From positions 1 to 64,000 of the forward strand of contig MWST01000017.1 in NCBI GenBank assembly GCA_002050235.1: DNA of 64,000 bases, given 5' to 3'. The position numbers were made by a program, and so were the translations under genes. This document shows positions 1 to 9,410 of the stretch, piece by piece; position 1 is the stretch's first letter, and each line of letters starts with the position of its first letter. The notes beneath the pieces are model-generated. The model saw only the letters and a program-made list of their open reading frames with translations. It searched no databases and was not told where the DNA came from. The stretch is from Polyangiaceae bacterium UTPRO1. GTDB taxonomy: Bacteria > Desulfobacterota > Binatia > UTPRO1.

Positions 1-2
1 GC

Positions 3-725
3 GCCGGCACCGGCGGCGAGGAGGCGAGCCTCTTCGCCGCCCAGCTCTTCCGCATGTACACGCGCTACGCCGAGGCGCGCCGCTGGCGGGTCGAGATCCT
101 GAGCTCCAGCGAGACGGGAATCGGCGGGATGAAGGAGATCGTCGCCTCGATCGAGGGCCAGGGGGCCTACAGCCGCCTGAAATTCGAGGGCGGCGTGCAC
201 CGCGTGCAGCGCGTGCCGGCGACCGAGGCCTCGGGCCGCATCCACACCTCCGCGGTCACCGTCGCCGTCCTGCCGGAGGCCGACGAGATCGACGTGCAGA
301 TCGACGACAAGGACCTGAAGATCGACGTCTTCCGCTCCTCGGGGCCGGGCGGTCAGAGCGTCAACACCACCGACTCGGCGGTGCGCGTCACCCACATTCC
401 GAGCGGCTTCGTGGTCTCCTGCCAGGACGAGAAGTCGCAGCTCAAGAACAAGGCCAAGGCCCTCAAGATCCTGCGCGCCCGCCTCCTCGAGCGGGCGCAG
501 GCCGAGCAGCAGGCGGAGATCGCCGCCTCGCGGAAGAGCATGGTCGGAACCGGCGACCGCTCCGAGCGCATCCGGACCTACAACTTCCCGCAGAGCCGGG
601 TCTCCGATCACCGCATCAACCTGACCCTGCACTCCCTCGACAAGGTCCTCGAAGGAGACCTCGACCCGTTGATCGACGCGCTGATCACGCACTATCAAGC
701 GGAAGCGCTGAAGACGGCCCACTGA
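3..725 (+). CDS. prfA: Peptide chain release factor 1 (3' part; 5' end outside window)
   Basis: RF1 recognises UAA and UAG stop codons in the ribosomal A site and triggers peptidyl-tRNA hydrolysis. The frame is open from base 3, and about 240 C-terminal residues of a usual ~355-360 are present. The tripeptide anticodon PAT (PxT type) within [15 protein letters not shown] marks RF1 and not RF2. The universal GGQ catalytic loop is encoded at 348-356 and followed by [10 protein letters not shown]. The stop TGA shares its last base with the ATG of prmC, the methyltransferase that modifies this GGQ glutamine, so the two are co-translated as in many bacteria. Confidence 0.97.
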   Translation, partial: AGTGGEEASLFAAQLFRMYTRYAEARRWRVEILSSSETGIGGMKEIVASIEGQGAYSRLKFEGGVHRVQRVPATEASGRIHTSAVTVAVLPEADEIDVQIDDKDLKIDVFRSSGPGGQSVNTTDSAVRVTHIPSGFVVSCQDEKSQLKNKAKALKILRARLLERAQAEQQAEIAASRKSMVGTGDRSERIRTYNFPQSRVSDHRINLTLHSLDKVLEGDLDPLIDALITHYQAEALKTAH

Positions 726-1639
726 TGGCGGCGGCAGGGCGGCAGGCGGCTCCCGAGACGGCGCTCGCGTACCTAGAGCTGGCGGCGAAGTTCTTTGCCG
801 GGCGCGGCGTCGCCAGCGCTCGGCTGGACGCCGAGCTCCTGCTCGCCGAGGTCCTCGGGACCGACCGCGTCGGCGTCTACCTGCGCTTCGATCGTCCGCT
901 CGGCCGTTCCGAGGTCGACGCCTATCGCGCGCTCGTCAAGCGGCGGGGCGAGGGCGAGCCGGTCGCTCATCTCCTCGGTCGGCGAGAATTCTGGTCGCGG
1001 AGCTTCGTCGTGACGCCGGACGTGCTGGTGCCGCGGCCGGAGACGGAGCTCGTGGTCGAGCGTGCGCTCGCGGCCGTCGACGCCGCCGGCGGGCGAGCGC
1101 GCCGCCTGCGCGTGCTCGACCTCGGGACCGGGAGCGGGGCGCTCGCGGTGACTCTCGCCGTCGAGCTGCCGAGCGCGGTGGTGACTGCGGTCGACGTCTC
1201 GCCGGCGGCGCTCGCGGTCGCCGGGCGCAATGCGGCGGCGCTCGGAGTCGCGGCGCGGGTGCGCGTCGTCGCCAGCGACTGGACGGCGGCGCTCGCCGCC
1301 GCGGCGCGCTTCGACCTCGTGGTCGGCAATCCGCCTTATGTACCCTCGCCCGACCTGCCGCATCTCCCTGCCGAAGTGCGGCGCGAGCCGGCGCTGGCGC
1401 TCGACGGCGGCGCCGACGGCCTCGCCGCCTATCGCCGCATTGCCGTCGAGGCAGCGCGCGTGCTGGCGCCGGGCGGCACGCTCGTCTGCGAGGTCGGGGC
1501 GGGGCAGGCGGCGGCCGTAGCGGCGCTCTTCGCGGCGGCGGGGCTCGGCGCCGTCGGGCGCTTCACCGACCTCGCCGGCATCGAGCGCGTCGTCGTCGGC
1601 GCGGCCGCAGGCGCGACCGCGGCGCGAGCAGCGTCATGA
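725..1639 (+). CDS. prmC: Release factor glutamine methyltransferase PrmC
   Basis: PrmC (HemK) N5-methylates the glutamine of the release-factor GGQ motif using SAM. The 304-residue protein has an N-terminal helical substrate-binding domain, a Rossmann SAM site with LDLGTGSGALAV near residue 131, and the diagnostic NPPY motif at 202-205 (VVGNPPYVPSPDLP). The ATG overlaps the prfA stop by one base and its own TGA overlaps the murA ATG (ATGA at 1636-1639), indicating a coupled operon. The C-terminus is unusually Ala/Gly rich, in keeping with the local base composition. Confidence 0.96.
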   Translation: MAAAGRQAAPETALAYLELAAKFFAGRGVASARLDAELLLAEVLGTDRVGVYLRFDRPLGRSEVDAYRALVKRRGEGEPVAHLLGRREFWSRSFVVTPDVLVPRPETELVVERALAAVDAAGGRARRLRVLDLGTGSGALAVTLAVELPSAVVTAVDVSPAALAVAGRNAAALGVAARVRVVASDWTAALAAAARFDLVVGNPPYVPSPDLPHLPAEVRREPALALDGGADGLAAYRRIAVEAARVLAPGGTLVCEVGAGQAAAVAALFAAAGLGAVGRFTDLAGIERVVVGAAAGATAARAAS

Positions 1640-2892
1640 CCAAGATCGTCGTCCGCGGCGGCCGCCGCCTCGGCGGGCGCGTGGCGGTGGGCGGTTCCAA
1701 GAACGCCGGGCTGCCGCTCCTCTTCGCCGCGCTCCTGACCCCGGAGCGTTGCACCATCCGCGGCTTGCCGCGGGTCGCCGACATCCTGACCACGCTCCAC
1801 CTCCTGCAGAAGATCGGTTGCCTGGTCGGCGACGACGCCTTCGAAGCGATAATGGTCGAGGCCCGCGACCTGACGTCGGCGGAGGCGCCGTACGAGCTCG
1901 TGAAGACCATGCGTGCCTCGTTCTTGACCCTGGGGCCGCTGGTCGCGCGCACCGGCTACGGGCGCGTCGCGACGCCGGGCGGCTGCGCGATCGGGAGCCG
2001 CCCGGTCGACATCCATCTCGCCGGCCTCGAGCGTCTGGGGGCGACGATCCGCCAGGCGCACGGCTACGTCGAGGCGGAAGCCCCGCGGCTGCGCGGCGCG
2101 CGCATCACCCTCGACTTCCCGTCGGTCGGCGCCACCGAGAACCTCATGATGGCGGCGACCCTCGCCGACGGCGTCACCGAGATCGAGAACGCCGCCTGCG
2201 AGCCCGAGATCGAGGATCTCGCGGCGGCGCTCGTCAAGATGGGCGCCAGGGTCGCTGGCGCCGGCTCGACGCTGGTCACCGTCGAGGGCGTGCGCGAGCT
2301 CGGCGCTTTCGACCACACCGTCATCCCGGACCGCATCGAGGCCGGGACGCTGCTGATCGCCGGCGCCATCACCGGCGGCGACGTGACCGTCGACGGCGCC
2401 CGGGCCGAGCACCTCGACGCGCTCCTCGCGAAGCTCGAAGAGGCGGGCGTCGGCGTCGAGCGCGGCGTCGGCGCCGTCGGCGTCAGGGCGGGCGCGTGCC
2501 GCCGCGCCACCGACGTCCGCACCGCGCCGCACCCCGGGTTCCCGACCGACTTGCAGGCGCAGTTCATGGCGCTCATGACCACCGCCGAGGGCCGCAGCAT
2601 GATCACCGAGACGATCTTCGAGAACCGCTTCATGCACGTGCAGGAGCTGGTGCGCATGGGCGCCGACATCCGCGTCGACGGCAAGACCGCGCTCGTGCGC
2701 GGCGTGCCTCGGCTCTCCGGGGCGCCGGTGATGGCCACCGATCTCCGCGCCAGCGTCTGCCTCGTGCTCGCGGCGCTGGCGGCGCAGAACACGAGCGAGA
2801 TCGCGCGCGTCTACCACCTCGATCGCGGCTACGAGCGCCTGGAGGCCAAGCTCTCGAGCCTCGGCGCCGACGTCGAGCGGGTGCGAGGATGA
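1636..2892 (+). CDS. murA: UDP-N-acetylglucosamine 1-carboxyvinyltransferase MurA
   Basis: This enzyme catalyses the first committed cytosolic step of peptidoglycan synthesis, transferring enolpyruvate from PEP to UDP-GlcNAc. At 418 residues it has normal family length. The N-terminal GGSKNAGLPL motif is present, and the mobile active-site loop TPGGCAIGSRPVD carries the catalytic cysteine at residue 117 (Cys115 in E. coli). This is the fosfomycin-sensitive type and not the Asp variant. The start overlaps prmC by 4 nt and the stop overlaps hisD by 4 nt. Linkage of murA to his genes is common in deltaproteobacteria, but the hisG often found between murA and hisD is absent here. Confidence 0.97.
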   Translation: MTKIVVRGGRRLGGRVAVGGSKNAGLPLLFAALLTPERCTIRGLPRVADILTTLHLLQKIGCLVGDDAFEAIMVEARDLTSAEAPYELVKTMRASFLTLGPLVARTGYGRVATPGGCAIGSRPVDIHLAGLERLGATIRQAHGYVEAEAPRLRGARITLDFPSVGATENLMMAATLADGVTEIENAACEPEIEDLAAALVKMGARVAGAGSTLVTVEGVRELGAFDHTVIPDRIEAGTLLIAGAITGGDVTVDGARAEHLDALLAKLEEAGVGVERGVGAVGVRAGACRRATDVRTAPHPGFPTDLQAQFMALMTTAEGRSMITETIFENRFMHVQELVRMGADIRVDGKTALVRGVPRLSGAPVMATDLRASVCLVLAALAAQNTSEIARVYHLDRGYERLEAKLSSLGADVERVRG

Positions 2893-4199
2893 GTCCGGAG
2901 CGGAACCTGCTAGTCGTGGTGCCGGCGCGGGGGCGCGCCTTCACGCGCCGCCTGGCGCTCCTCGAGGGGCGCGGCGAGGAGGCGATGGGCGGCGTCGAGC
3001 GGACCGTGCGGGCGATCATCGCCGCCGTGCGCCGGCGCGGCGACGCGGCGCTCTTCGCCTACACCGAGCGCTTCGACGGCGTCGCGCTCACTGCCCGCAA
3101 CGTCGAGGTCCCACGTGCCGAGCTGGCGGCGGCGGCGGCGGCGCTGCCGCCCCCGGTGCGGCGTGCGCTCGCACTCGCGGTGCGGCGGGTCGCCGCCTTT
3201 CACCGCCGGCAGCGGCAGGGGTCGTGGAGCTTCCGTGACGCCGCCGGCGCGCGCCTGGGACAGCAGGTGCGCCCGCTCGATCGCGTCGGCGTCTATGTGC
3301 CGGGCGGCACCGCTGCCTATCCGTCGTCGGTGATCATGAACGTCGTGCCGGCCAAGGTGGCCGGGGTCGGCGAAGTGATCGGCGTGACCCCGCCGGGGCG
3401 GGCCGATACCGCCGTGCTCGCCGCCGCCCACTTGGCCGGCATCGATCGCCTCTTCCGCGTCGGCGGCGCGCAGGCGGTGGCGGCGCTGGCCTACGGGACG
3501 CGCTCGATCCCGCGGGTCGACAAGGTCTGCGGGCCCGGGAACGTGTTCGTTGCGACCGCCAAGCGCCTGGTGTTCGGCGCCGTCGACATCGACATGATCG
3601 CCGGGCCGAGCGAAGTGCTGATCGTGGCCGACGGGCGCGCCCGCCCCGACTTCGTCGCCGCCGACCTGCTCTCGCAGGCCGAGCACGATCCGCTCGCGGC
3701 GGCGATCCTGGTGACGCCTTCGGCGGCGCTCGCGGCGCGGGTGGCGCGGGCGCTGGCGCGGCAGCTCGCCGAGCTGCCGCGCCAGGCGATCGCGCGCCGG
3801 GCGCTCGGGCGCTACGGCACGGCGTTCATCACCGCGACGCTCGCCGAGGCCGTGGAGCTCGCGAATCGCATCGCACCCGAGCACCTGGAGCTCATGGTCC
3901 AGCGTCCGGAGCGCTGGCTCGGGCAGATCCGGCACGCCGGCGCGATCTTCCTAGGCGCCTACGCACCCGAGCCCCTCGGCGACTACCTCGCCGGTCCGAA
4001 CCACGTGCTGCCGACAGGCGGCAGCGCGCGCTTCGCGTCGCCGCTCGGCGTCTACGACTTCGTGAAGCGCTCGAGCGTCATCGCCGCCGGGCCGCGAACG
4101 CTGGCGAAGCTCGGCCCCGTGGCCGCGCGGCTGGCACGCCTCGAAGGGCTCGATGCGCACGCGCGCGCCGTCGAGATGCGGCTCCAGCCGCGGCGCTGA
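2889..4199 (+). CDS. hisD: Histidinol dehydrogenase HisD
   Basis: HisD carries out the last two NAD-dependent oxidations of histidine synthesis (histidinol to histidine). The start ATG lies in an ATGA overlap with murA and gives 436 residues, the usual size. Family signatures visible are VCGPGNVFVATAKR, AGPSEVLIVAD, SQAEHDP (E265, H266), the catalytic pair APEHLEL (E331, H332) and the C-terminal AGPNHVLPTGGSARF. It is the last gene of the prfA-prmC-murA-hisD run and is followed by a hairpin before a convergent gene. The other his genes resume at hisB downstream. Confidence 0.97.
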   Translation: MSPERNLLVVVPARGRAFTRRLALLEGRGEEAMGGVERTVRAIIAAVRRRGDAALFAYTERFDGVALTARNVEVPRAELAAAAAALPPPVRRALALAVRRVAAFHRRQRQGSWSFRDAAGARLGQQVRPLDRVGVYVPGGTAAYPSSVIMNVVPAKVAGVGEVIGVTPPGRADTAVLAAAHLAGIDRLFRVGGAQAVAALAYGTRSIPRVDKVCGPGNVFVATAKRLVFGAVDIDMIAGPSEVLIVADGRARPDFVAADLLSQAEHDPLAAAILVTPSAALAARVARALARQLAELPRQAIARRALGRYGTAFITATLAEAVELANRIAPEHLELMVQRPERWLGQIRHAGAIFLGAYAPEPLGDYLAGPNHVLPTGGSARFASPLGVYDFVKRSSVIAAGPRTLAKLGPVAARLARLEGLDAHARAVEMRLQPRR

Positions 4200-4213
4200 A
4201 GCGCGAGCGGCCG

Positions 4214-4250
4214 GCTCCCGAGCGAGCGGCGGCGCCGCTACCCCGGGAGC
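4214..4250. terminator. Nested hairpin between hisD and the convergent yjbQ gene
   Basis: GCTCCCG (4214-4220) pairs with CGGGAGC (4244-4250). An inner pair AGCGGC (4225-4230) and GCCGCT (4234-4239) extends the fold. It lies between two converging stop codons, so it may terminate both strands. There is no T-run, so intrinsic termination is not assured. Confidence 0.5.
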
Positions 4251-4253
4251 GCT

Positions 4254-4661
4254 TCAGTCGTCGGCGACGACCGTGACGCTGATGCGGCGGTCGGCCCGCG
4301 GCCCGTCGAACTCGCAGAAGAATATTCCCTGCCAGGTCGAGAGACCGAGAGCGCCGTCGATGACCGGAATCGTTTCCGACGGACCGACGAGTCCGGCCTT
4401 CAGGTGCGCGTCGCCGTTCCCGTCCTGACGATCGTGCAGCCAGACGCCGGGCGGGATCAGCGTCCGCAGGAAGTTCACGACGTCGGTCGGGACACTCGCG
4501 TCCCAGTTCTCCTGGATCATGATCGCGGCCGTAGCGCCGTGGGCGTAGACGCAGCAGAGCCCGTCGCGGACGCCGCTCGCGGCGACCACTGCGAGGACGC
4601 GCGCGGTGACGTCGATCAGAGCTTCGCGTTCCCGCGTGGCCAAGCTGATCAGCGAGCGCAC
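4254..4661 (-). CDS. YjbQ/UPF0047 family protein
   Basis: The 135-residue protein has the UPF0047 (YjbQ) core, with NGDAHLKAGLVGPSETIPV near the middle and LSTWQGIFFCEFDGPR near the end. Both match the family consensus NGxAHL...GxWQ.I...E.DGPR. Members have been linked to secondary thiamine-phosphate synthase activity, but the physiological role is not settled. It is convergent with hisD and divergent from hisB, so it splits the histidine genes into two transcription units. The family assignment is secure; the function is not. Confidence 0.9.
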   Translation of the reverse strand: MRSLISLATREREALIDVTARVLAVVAASGVRDGLCCVYAHGATAAIMIQENWDASVPTDVVNFLRTLIPPGVWLHDRQDGNGDAHLKAGLVGPSETIPVIDGALGLSTWQGIFFCEFDGPRADRRISVTVVADD

Positions 4662-4917
4662 GGCGAGAGTCCCGCGGCCATGGTCGACGTCTCCTTCGTA
4701 GGCACGCCCGTGACCTAGCGCAGCGCCGCGGGTCGCGCCACGTCACGGCGGCGATTGCCGGCGGCGAGCGGCGGATGAGCGGGCAGGGCGCCGCGCGGCG
4801 CCTGCTTGCCGGGCCCCGCTCGCTCGCCGTCGCCGGTCGCGGGAGGCTCGTTATGGTTTGGACCCCTCACGAATGACCGTTCGCGGCGCCGCCTGGCCTC
4901 CGCTATGATGCCGGCCG
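4662..4917. other. Intergenic region between yjbQ and hisB
   Basis: This 256-nt divergent spacer should hold the promoters of the minus-strand yjbQ and of the hisB operon. The only clear element is a TATGAT -10-like hexamer at 4904-4909, described separately. No coding sequence or RNA gene is recognisable. Confidence 0.5.
4904..4909 (+). promoter_or_regulatory. Putative -10 box of the hisB operon
   Basis: TATGAT (5/6 match to TATAAT) ends 8 nt before the hisB ATG at 4918, so initiation would fall at or next to the start codon. No good -35 box sits 16-18 nt upstream (TTCGCG-like only). If used, the hisB transcript would be leaderless or nearly so. Confidence 0.4.
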
Positions 4918-5580
4918 ATGGTGCGCGGACGCACGGTGAAGCGGGTCGGGGCCGCGGCGAGCGCGGGACGGTCGCGGGGCGTTGCTGCGGGACGCTCGGC
5001 GACTGTCGCGCGCCGGACCAAGGAGACCGCGGTCGAGCTCTCCCTGAACGTCGACGGATCCGGCCGCTACGATATCCGGAGCGGCGTTCCGTTCCTCGAT
5101 CACATGCTCGAGATCTTCGCCCGCCACGGCTTCTTCGACCTCACCCTTCGCGCCAGCGGCGACGTCGAGGTCGATGACCACCACACCGTCGAGGACGTCG
5201 GGCTCGCGCTCGGACAGGCCTTCCGCCAGGCGCTCGGCGCCAAGGAGGGGATCCGCCGCTTCGGCGAGGCCACCGTGCCTCTCGACGAGGCGCTCGTCCA
5301 GGTGGTGGTCGATCTGAGCGGCCGGCCGTTCTTAGCCTACGACGTCGAGATCAGGCAGGAGCGTATCGGTGCCTTCGCCGTCGAGCTGATCCACGACTTC
5401 CTGCTCGCCTTCGTCAACGAGAACGGCATGAACCTGCACGTGCGCATGCTCGCGGGCCGCAACCCGCACCATATCGTCGAGGCGGTCTTCAAGGGCTTGG
5501 CGCGGGCTCTCGATGCCGCGACCCAGCGTGATCCGCGGCTGCGCGGGGTGCTCTCCACCAAGGGAACGCTCTCCGGATGA
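4918..5580 (+). CDS. hisB: Imidazoleglycerol-phosphate dehydratase HisB
   Basis: HisB is the Mn-dependent dehydratase that makes imidazole acetol phosphate in histidine synthesis. The core begins at RRTKETAVEL and contains both metal-binding motifs, DDHHTVED (H88, H89) and NPHHIVE (H184, H185). It is the monofunctional form, without the histidinol-phosphatase domain of E. coli HisB. The 220-residue reading has a basic, Ala/Gly-rich extension of about 30 residues before the conserved start. No better downstream ATG exists, so either the extension is real or a rare start is used. The stop overlaps the next ATG (ATGA). Confidence 0.96.
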   Translation: MVRGRTVKRVGAAASAGRSRGVAAGRSATVARRTKETAVELSLNVDGSGRYDIRSGVPFLDHMLEIFARHGFFDLTLRASGDVEVDDHHTVEDVGLALGQAFRQALGAKEGIRRFGEATVPLDEALVQVVVDLSGRPFLAYDVEIRQERIGAFAVELIHDFLLAFVNENGMNLHVRMLAGRNPHHIVEAVFKGLARALDAATQRDPRLRGVLSTKGTLSG

Positions 5581-6176
5581 ACGGCTGGCCCATCGTCGGG
5601 TGGGCGGCGCTCGCGGTCGCGGCGATGGTCGCCGTCATCCTCGGGGCGGTCGGCGTCGGCGTGCCGGGCATCCAGATGGCGCTGCGCGCTACGGCGCGGA
5701 CGTCGGCGGTGTTCTTCGCCCTCGCTTTCGCGGCGTCGGCGCTGCGGCGGCAGTGGCGGACGGCGGCGACGGCGTGGCTCCTCCGCAACCGTCGCCAGCT
5801 CGGCGTCTCGTTCGCGGTTTCGCACTTCATTCATCTCCTCCTGGTCTTCGCGCTCATGGGGTGGAGCTGGGCGGTGCTGCGCGCCCGCTTGCCGACCGAG
5901 GCGCTGGTCATCGGCGGCCTCGCCTACACCTTCATCGCGCTCATGACCCTGACCTCGTTCGACGTCGCCATCGCCTGGCTCGGGACGCGGGCATGGAGGT
6001 GGCTGCACACGCTCGGGTCGTACTATCTGTGGACCATCTTCGCGCTGAACTACTTCACGCGGGCGGCGCGCTCGGCGTTCTACTGGCCGTTCGCGGTGCT
6101 GTTCGGCGGCGTCATGCTGTTGCGGTGGCTGCCGAAGATGCGGGCGGCCGCGACGAGCGAGGGCGCGCGGCCGTGA
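5577..6176 (+). CDS. MsrQ/YedZ-like ferric-reductase-type membrane protein
   Basis: This 199-residue integral membrane protein has about five to six hydrophobic segments. Candidate haem-ligand histidines lie in SHFIHL (H83, H86) and RWLHTLGSYYLW (H144). The layout resembles the ferric-reductase-like transmembrane domain found in MsrQ (YedZ), the haem partner of the periplasmic methionine sulfoxide reductase MsrP. No msrP is visible in the window. It is embedded in the his operon, overlapping hisB by 4 nt upstream and hisH by 4 nt downstream (GTGA), so it is co-expressed with histidine enzymes. Family membership is my recognition of the pattern; the electron partner is unknown. Confidence 0.65.
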   Translation: MNGWPIVGWAALAVAAMVAVILGAVGVGVPGIQMALRATARTSAVFFALAFAASALRRQWRTAATAWLLRNRRQLGVSFAVSHFIHLLLVFALMGWSWAVLRARLPTEALVIGGLAYTFIALMTLTSFDVAIAWLGTRAWRWLHTLGSYYLWTIFALNYFTRAARSAFYWPFAVLFGGVMLLRWLPKMRAAATSEGARP

Positions 6177-6820
6177 CCATCGCGGTCATCGACTACGAGA
6201 TGGGGAATCTCCGCAGCGTCGAGAAGGCGCTCGAGCGCGTCGGCGCGGGTGCCGTGGTCACGCGCGATCCCGACGTCATCATGGGCGCCGCCGCCGCAGT
6301 GCTGCCGGGCGTCGGCGCTTTCGGAGCTTGCATGGAGCGCCTGCGCCGGCACGGCCTCGTCGAGCCGGTGCGGATCTTCGCCGCGAGCGGGCGGCCGTTC
6401 CTCGGGATCTGCGTCGGCATGCAGATCCTCTTCGACGAGAGCGAGGAGTTCGGGCTCGTGCCCGGGCTCGGCATCCTGCCCGGCCGGATCGTCCGCTTCG
6501 CCTCCGACCCGGAGCGCCGGCGCAAGGTGCCGCACATGGGGTGGAACGCGCTCCGCATCGTCGCGCCCGCGCCGCACCTCGCGGGTCTCGAGGACGGCGC
6601 GCAGGTCTACTTCGTCCACTCCTATTATGCCGAGCCCGCCGATCCCGGGATCGTCGCCACGACCACCGACTACGGCGTCACCTTCGCGTCGTCGGTGTGG
6701 CGGGACAATGTCTTCGCCGCCCAGTTCCACCCCGAGAAGAGCCAGGCGGCCGGATTGCGCATCCTCGCCAACTTTGCTGCGCTCGCCGGCGAGGTCGGTG
6801 CTGCCGCCGCGGCGCGCTGA
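6173..6820 (+). CDS. hisH: Imidazole glycerol phosphate synthase, glutamine amidotransferase subunit HisH
   Basis: HisH hydrolyses glutamine and channels ammonia to HisF. The start is a GTG in a GTGA overlap with the preceding membrane protein and gives 215 residues beginning [15 protein letters not shown], which matches the family N-terminus. The class I glutaminase triad is visible: nucleophile C80 in GICVGMQ, and H186 and E188 in FHPEKS. The Y-x-V-H-S-Y element (VYFVHSYY) is also present. hisA follows after 8 nt and hisF after that, so both synthase subunits are co-transcribed. Confidence 0.97.
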   Translation: MTIAVIDYEMGNLRSVEKALERVGAGAVVTRDPDVIMGAAAAVLPGVGAFGACMERLRRHGLVEPVRIFAASGRPFLGICVGMQILFDESEEFGLVPGLGILPGRIVRFASDPERRRKVPHMGWNALRIVAPAPHLAGLEDGAQVYFVHSYYAEPADPGIVATTTDYGVTFASSVWRDNVFAAQFHPEKSQAAGLRILANFAALAGEVGAAAAAR

Positions 6821-6828
6821 GGCATGGC

Positions 6829-7563
6829 ATGCTGGTGATCCCCGCGATCGATCTGAAGGGCGGCCGCTGCGTGCGGCTGGTGCAGGGCGACATGGCGCGC
6901 GAGACCGTCTACGCCGACGATCCGGTCGCCGTCGCCTGCAGCTTTGCGGCCGCGGGCGCCGAATGGATCCACGTCGTCGACCTCGACGGCGCGGTCACCG
7001 GCGCGCCCGTCAACGCGGCGGCGATCGCCGCCGTCTGCGGCGCCGTCGCGGCGCGGGTCGAGGTAGGCGGCGGCATCCGCGATCTCACGGCGCTGGAGCG
7101 CATGCTCGCCGCCGGCGCCGGGCGCGTCGTCCTCGGGACCGCAGCCCTGGAGGATCCCGCCTTCTTCACGGCCGCGTGCCGGCGTCACCCGGGCCGCGTC
7201 CTCGCCGGCATCGACGCCCGCCAAGGCAAGGTCGCAGTCGCCGGGTGGACCAAGGACAGCGCCACCGACGCCGCGGCGCTCGCAGTCGAGGTGCAGCGCG
7301 TCGGGGCGGCGGCGATCGTCTTCACCGACATCGCCCGCGACGGCACCGGCGAGGGCGTGAACGCGCCGGCCGTCGATGCCATCGCCGACGCCGTCGACAT
7401 CCCGGTCATCGCCTCGGGCGGCGTGGCGTCGCTCGCCGACCTCCGGCGCTTGCGCGCGCTCGGGCGCCGCAACCTCGAGGCGGTGATCGTCGGCCGCGCG
7501 ATCTACACCGGCGCGATCGACCTCGCCACGGCGCTCCGGGTCGGACGCGGCGAGGCGTCGTGA
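6829..7563 (+). CDS. hisA: ProFAR isomerase HisA
   Basis: HisA is the (beta/alpha)8 enzyme that isomerises ProFAR to PRFAR. The chosen ATG gives 244 residues starting [17 protein letters not shown] with catalytic D8. A second phosphate-binding half is seen in [12 protein letters not shown] and [13 protein letters not shown]. An upstream ATG at 6824 meets a stop after four codons, so it is not the start. GAGG at 6819-6822 may act as the ribosome site. The gene sits between hisH and hisF, and its TGA shares one base with the hisF ATG. Confidence 0.96.
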   Translation: MLVIPAIDLKGGRCVRLVQGDMARETVYADDPVAVACSFAAAGAEWIHVVDLDGAVTGAPVNAAAIAAVCGAVAARVEVGGGIRDLTALERMLAAGAGRVVLGTAALEDPAFFTAACRRHPGRVLAGIDARQGKVAVAGWTKDSATDAAALAVEVQRVGAAAIVFTDIARDGTGEGVNAPAVDAIADAVDIPVIASGGVASLADLRRLRALGRRNLEAVIVGRAIYTGAIDLATALRVGRGEAS

Positions 7564-8351
7564 TGGCGCTCGCCAAACGCATCATTCCCTGCCTCGACGT
7601 CAAGGACGGGCGGGTCGTCAAAGGCGTGAACTTCGTCGGACTCCGTGACGCCGGCGATCCGGTCGAGATCGCGGCCCGCTACGACCGGGACGAAGCCGAC
7701 GAGCTCACCTTCCTCGACATCACCGCCTCGCACGAAGCGCGACCGATCCTGCTCGACGTCGTCTCGCGCACGGCCGAGCACGTCTTCATGCCGCTCACCG
7801 TCGGCGGCGGCGTGCGCGAGATCGCCGACATCCGCGCGCTGCTCAACGCCGGCGCCGACAAGGTCTCGATCAACACCGCGGCGGTGGCGCGTCCCGAGTT
7901 CGTCGCCGAGGCGGCAGAGCGCTTCGGGAGCCAGTGCATCGTGGTCGCGATCGACGCCAAGCGCGTGGCCGGGGGCGAGCCGGAATCGGCGTCGCCGGCG
8001 CCGCGCTTCGAGGTGTTCACGCACGGCGGGCGGCGGGCGACCGGGCTCGACGCCGTCGAGTGGGCGGTGCGCATGGAGCGCGCCGGCGCCGGCGAGATCC
8101 TCCTGACCAGCATGGACCGCGACGGCACGCAGGCGGGCTACGATCTCGCCCTGACGCGGGCGGTGAGCCGCGCCGTCGGCGTCCCGGTGATCGCGTCGGG
8201 CGGCGTCGGCACGGTCGAGCACCTCTACGAGGGTCTGACCGTCGGCGAGGCCGACGCGGTGCTCGCCGCCTCGATCTTCCACTACGGCGCCTACACCATC
8301 CGCCAGTGCAAGGAGTACCTGCACGCGCGCGGCGTCGAGGTCCGGCTCTGA
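7563..8351 (+). CDS. hisF: Imidazole glycerol phosphate synthase cyclase subunit HisF
   Basis: HisF uses ammonia from HisH to turn PRFAR into IGP and AICAR, linking histidine and purine synthesis. The 262-residue barrel starts [16 protein letters not shown] with catalytic D12, and the second catalytic Asp lies in [22 protein letters not shown] and [13 protein letters not shown] are the phosphate-binding loops. A short insert ([11 protein letters not shown]) follows the second Asp loop. This is the last gene of the his unit, and hisI/hisE, hisG and hisC are not in the window. A strong hairpin follows. Confidence 0.97.
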   Translation: MALAKRIIPCLDVKDGRVVKGVNFVGLRDAGDPVEIAARYDRDEADELTFLDITASHEARPILLDVVSRTAEHVFMPLTVGGGVREIADIRALLNAGADKVSINTAAVARPEFVAEAAERFGSQCIVVAIDAKRVAGGEPESASPAPRFEVFTHGGRRATGLDAVEWAVRMERAGAGEILLTSMDRDGTQAGYDLALTRAVSRAVGVPVIASGGVGTVEHLYEGLTVGEADAVLAASIFHYGAYTIRQCKEYLHARGVEVRL

Positions 8352-8371
8352 AGCCCTGAGGCTCGAAGCCT

Positions 8372-8405
8372 GGCGCCGCCGCCGTCCGCGGGGCTCGGCG
8401 GCGCC
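8372..8405. terminator. Hairpin between hisF and trxB
   Basis: A perfect 10-bp stem, GGCGCCGCCG (8372-8381) with CGGCGGCGCC (8396-8405), has a 14-nt loop. It sits between two converging genes and so probably acts for both. There is no T-run. Confidence 0.6.
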
Positions 8406-8425
8406 TGCGCCGGCCGGTCGGCGGG

Positions 8426-9364
8426 TCAGTCGAGCTCGAGGAAGCGCTCGGCGTCGATCGCCGCCATGCAGCCGGTGCCGGCGGCGGTGATGGCCTGGCG
8501 GTACACGCGATCCTGCACGTCGCCGCAGGCGAACACCCCGGGGATGTTCGTCCTGGTCGAGCTCTTCTCGGTCACCAGGTAGCCGTACTCGTCCATGTCG
8601 AGGAGCCCCTGGAAGAGTCGCGTGTTCGGCGTGTGGCCGATCGCCATGAAGACGCCGTCGGTGGCGACCTTGGTGAGCGCGCCGGTGTGCGTGTCCTTGA
8701 GCGTGGCGCCGGTCACGCCCCGACCCTGCGGCTCGCCGTGGATCTCCTCGATCGTGGCGTTCAAGATCCACGCGATCTTCGGATTGGCGCGAGCCCGGTC
8801 CTGCATGATCTTCGAGGCGCGCAGCTCGCCGCGCCGGTGCACCACCGTGACCCGACGCGCGAACTTGGTGAGGAAGTTGGCCTCTTCCATGGCGGTGTCG
8901 CCGCCGCCGACCACGAGCACGTCCTTGTCCTTGAAGAAAAAGCCGTCGCAGGTGGCGCAGGCCGAGACGCCGTAGCCCATGAGCTTCGTCTCGGATTCGA
9001 TACCGAGGAGCTTCGCCTGGGCGCCGGTAGCGATGACGAGGGTGTCGCCGGTGAGCGTGCCGTCGGCAAGCGTGACGGTGAACGGGCGTCTCGCGAGATC
9101 GACGGCGGTGACCTCGCCGGAGAGGTAGCGGGCGCCGAAGCGCTCCGCCTGCCGCCGGAAGAGATCCATGAGCTCGGGGCCCTGGATGCCGGCCGGAAAA
9201 CCGGGATAGTTCTCGACCTCGGTGGTGATCGTGAGCTGCCCGCCGGGCTGGATGCCCTCGACGACGAGCGGCTCGAGGCTCGCGCGGGCGCTGTAGAGGG
9301 CCGCCGTCGAGCCGGCCGGGCCCGACCCGAGGATCAACACTTTGGCGTGCGTCGGCTTGGTCAT
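8426..9364 (-). CDS. trxB: Thioredoxin-disulfide reductase TrxB
   Basis: This is the NADPH-dependent FAD enzyme that reduces thioredoxin in the cytosol. At 312 residues it has the usual length. The N-terminal FAD site GSGPAG is at 13-18, the redox-active CATC is at 136-139 within [12 protein letters not shown], an NADPH site is [12 protein letters not shown], and the C-terminal FAD contact is [14 protein letters not shown]. The start [15 protein letters not shown] was chosen because the open frame further upstream overlaps the moaC promoter and gene and lacks family similarity. It is divergent from moaC. Confidence 0.97.
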   Translation of the reverse strand: MTKPTHAKVLILGSGPAGSTAALYSARASLEPLVVEGIQPGGQLTITTEVENYPGFPAGIQGPELMDLFRRQAERFGARYLSGEVTAVDLARRPFTVTLADGTLTGDTLVIATGAQAKLLGIESETKLMGYGVSACATCDGFFFKDKDVLVVGGGDTAMEEANFLTKFARRVTVVHRRGELRASKIMQDRARANPKIAWILNATIEEIHGEPQGRGVTGATLKDTHTGALTKVATDGVFMAIGHTPNTRLFQGLLDMDEYGYLVTEKSSTRTNIPGVFACGDVQDRVYRQAITAAGTGCMAAIDAERFLELD

Positions 9365-9410
9365 CGGACGACCGTAATGAGCGGCCGGCGACGATGCAAG
9401 TTCGATGCGG

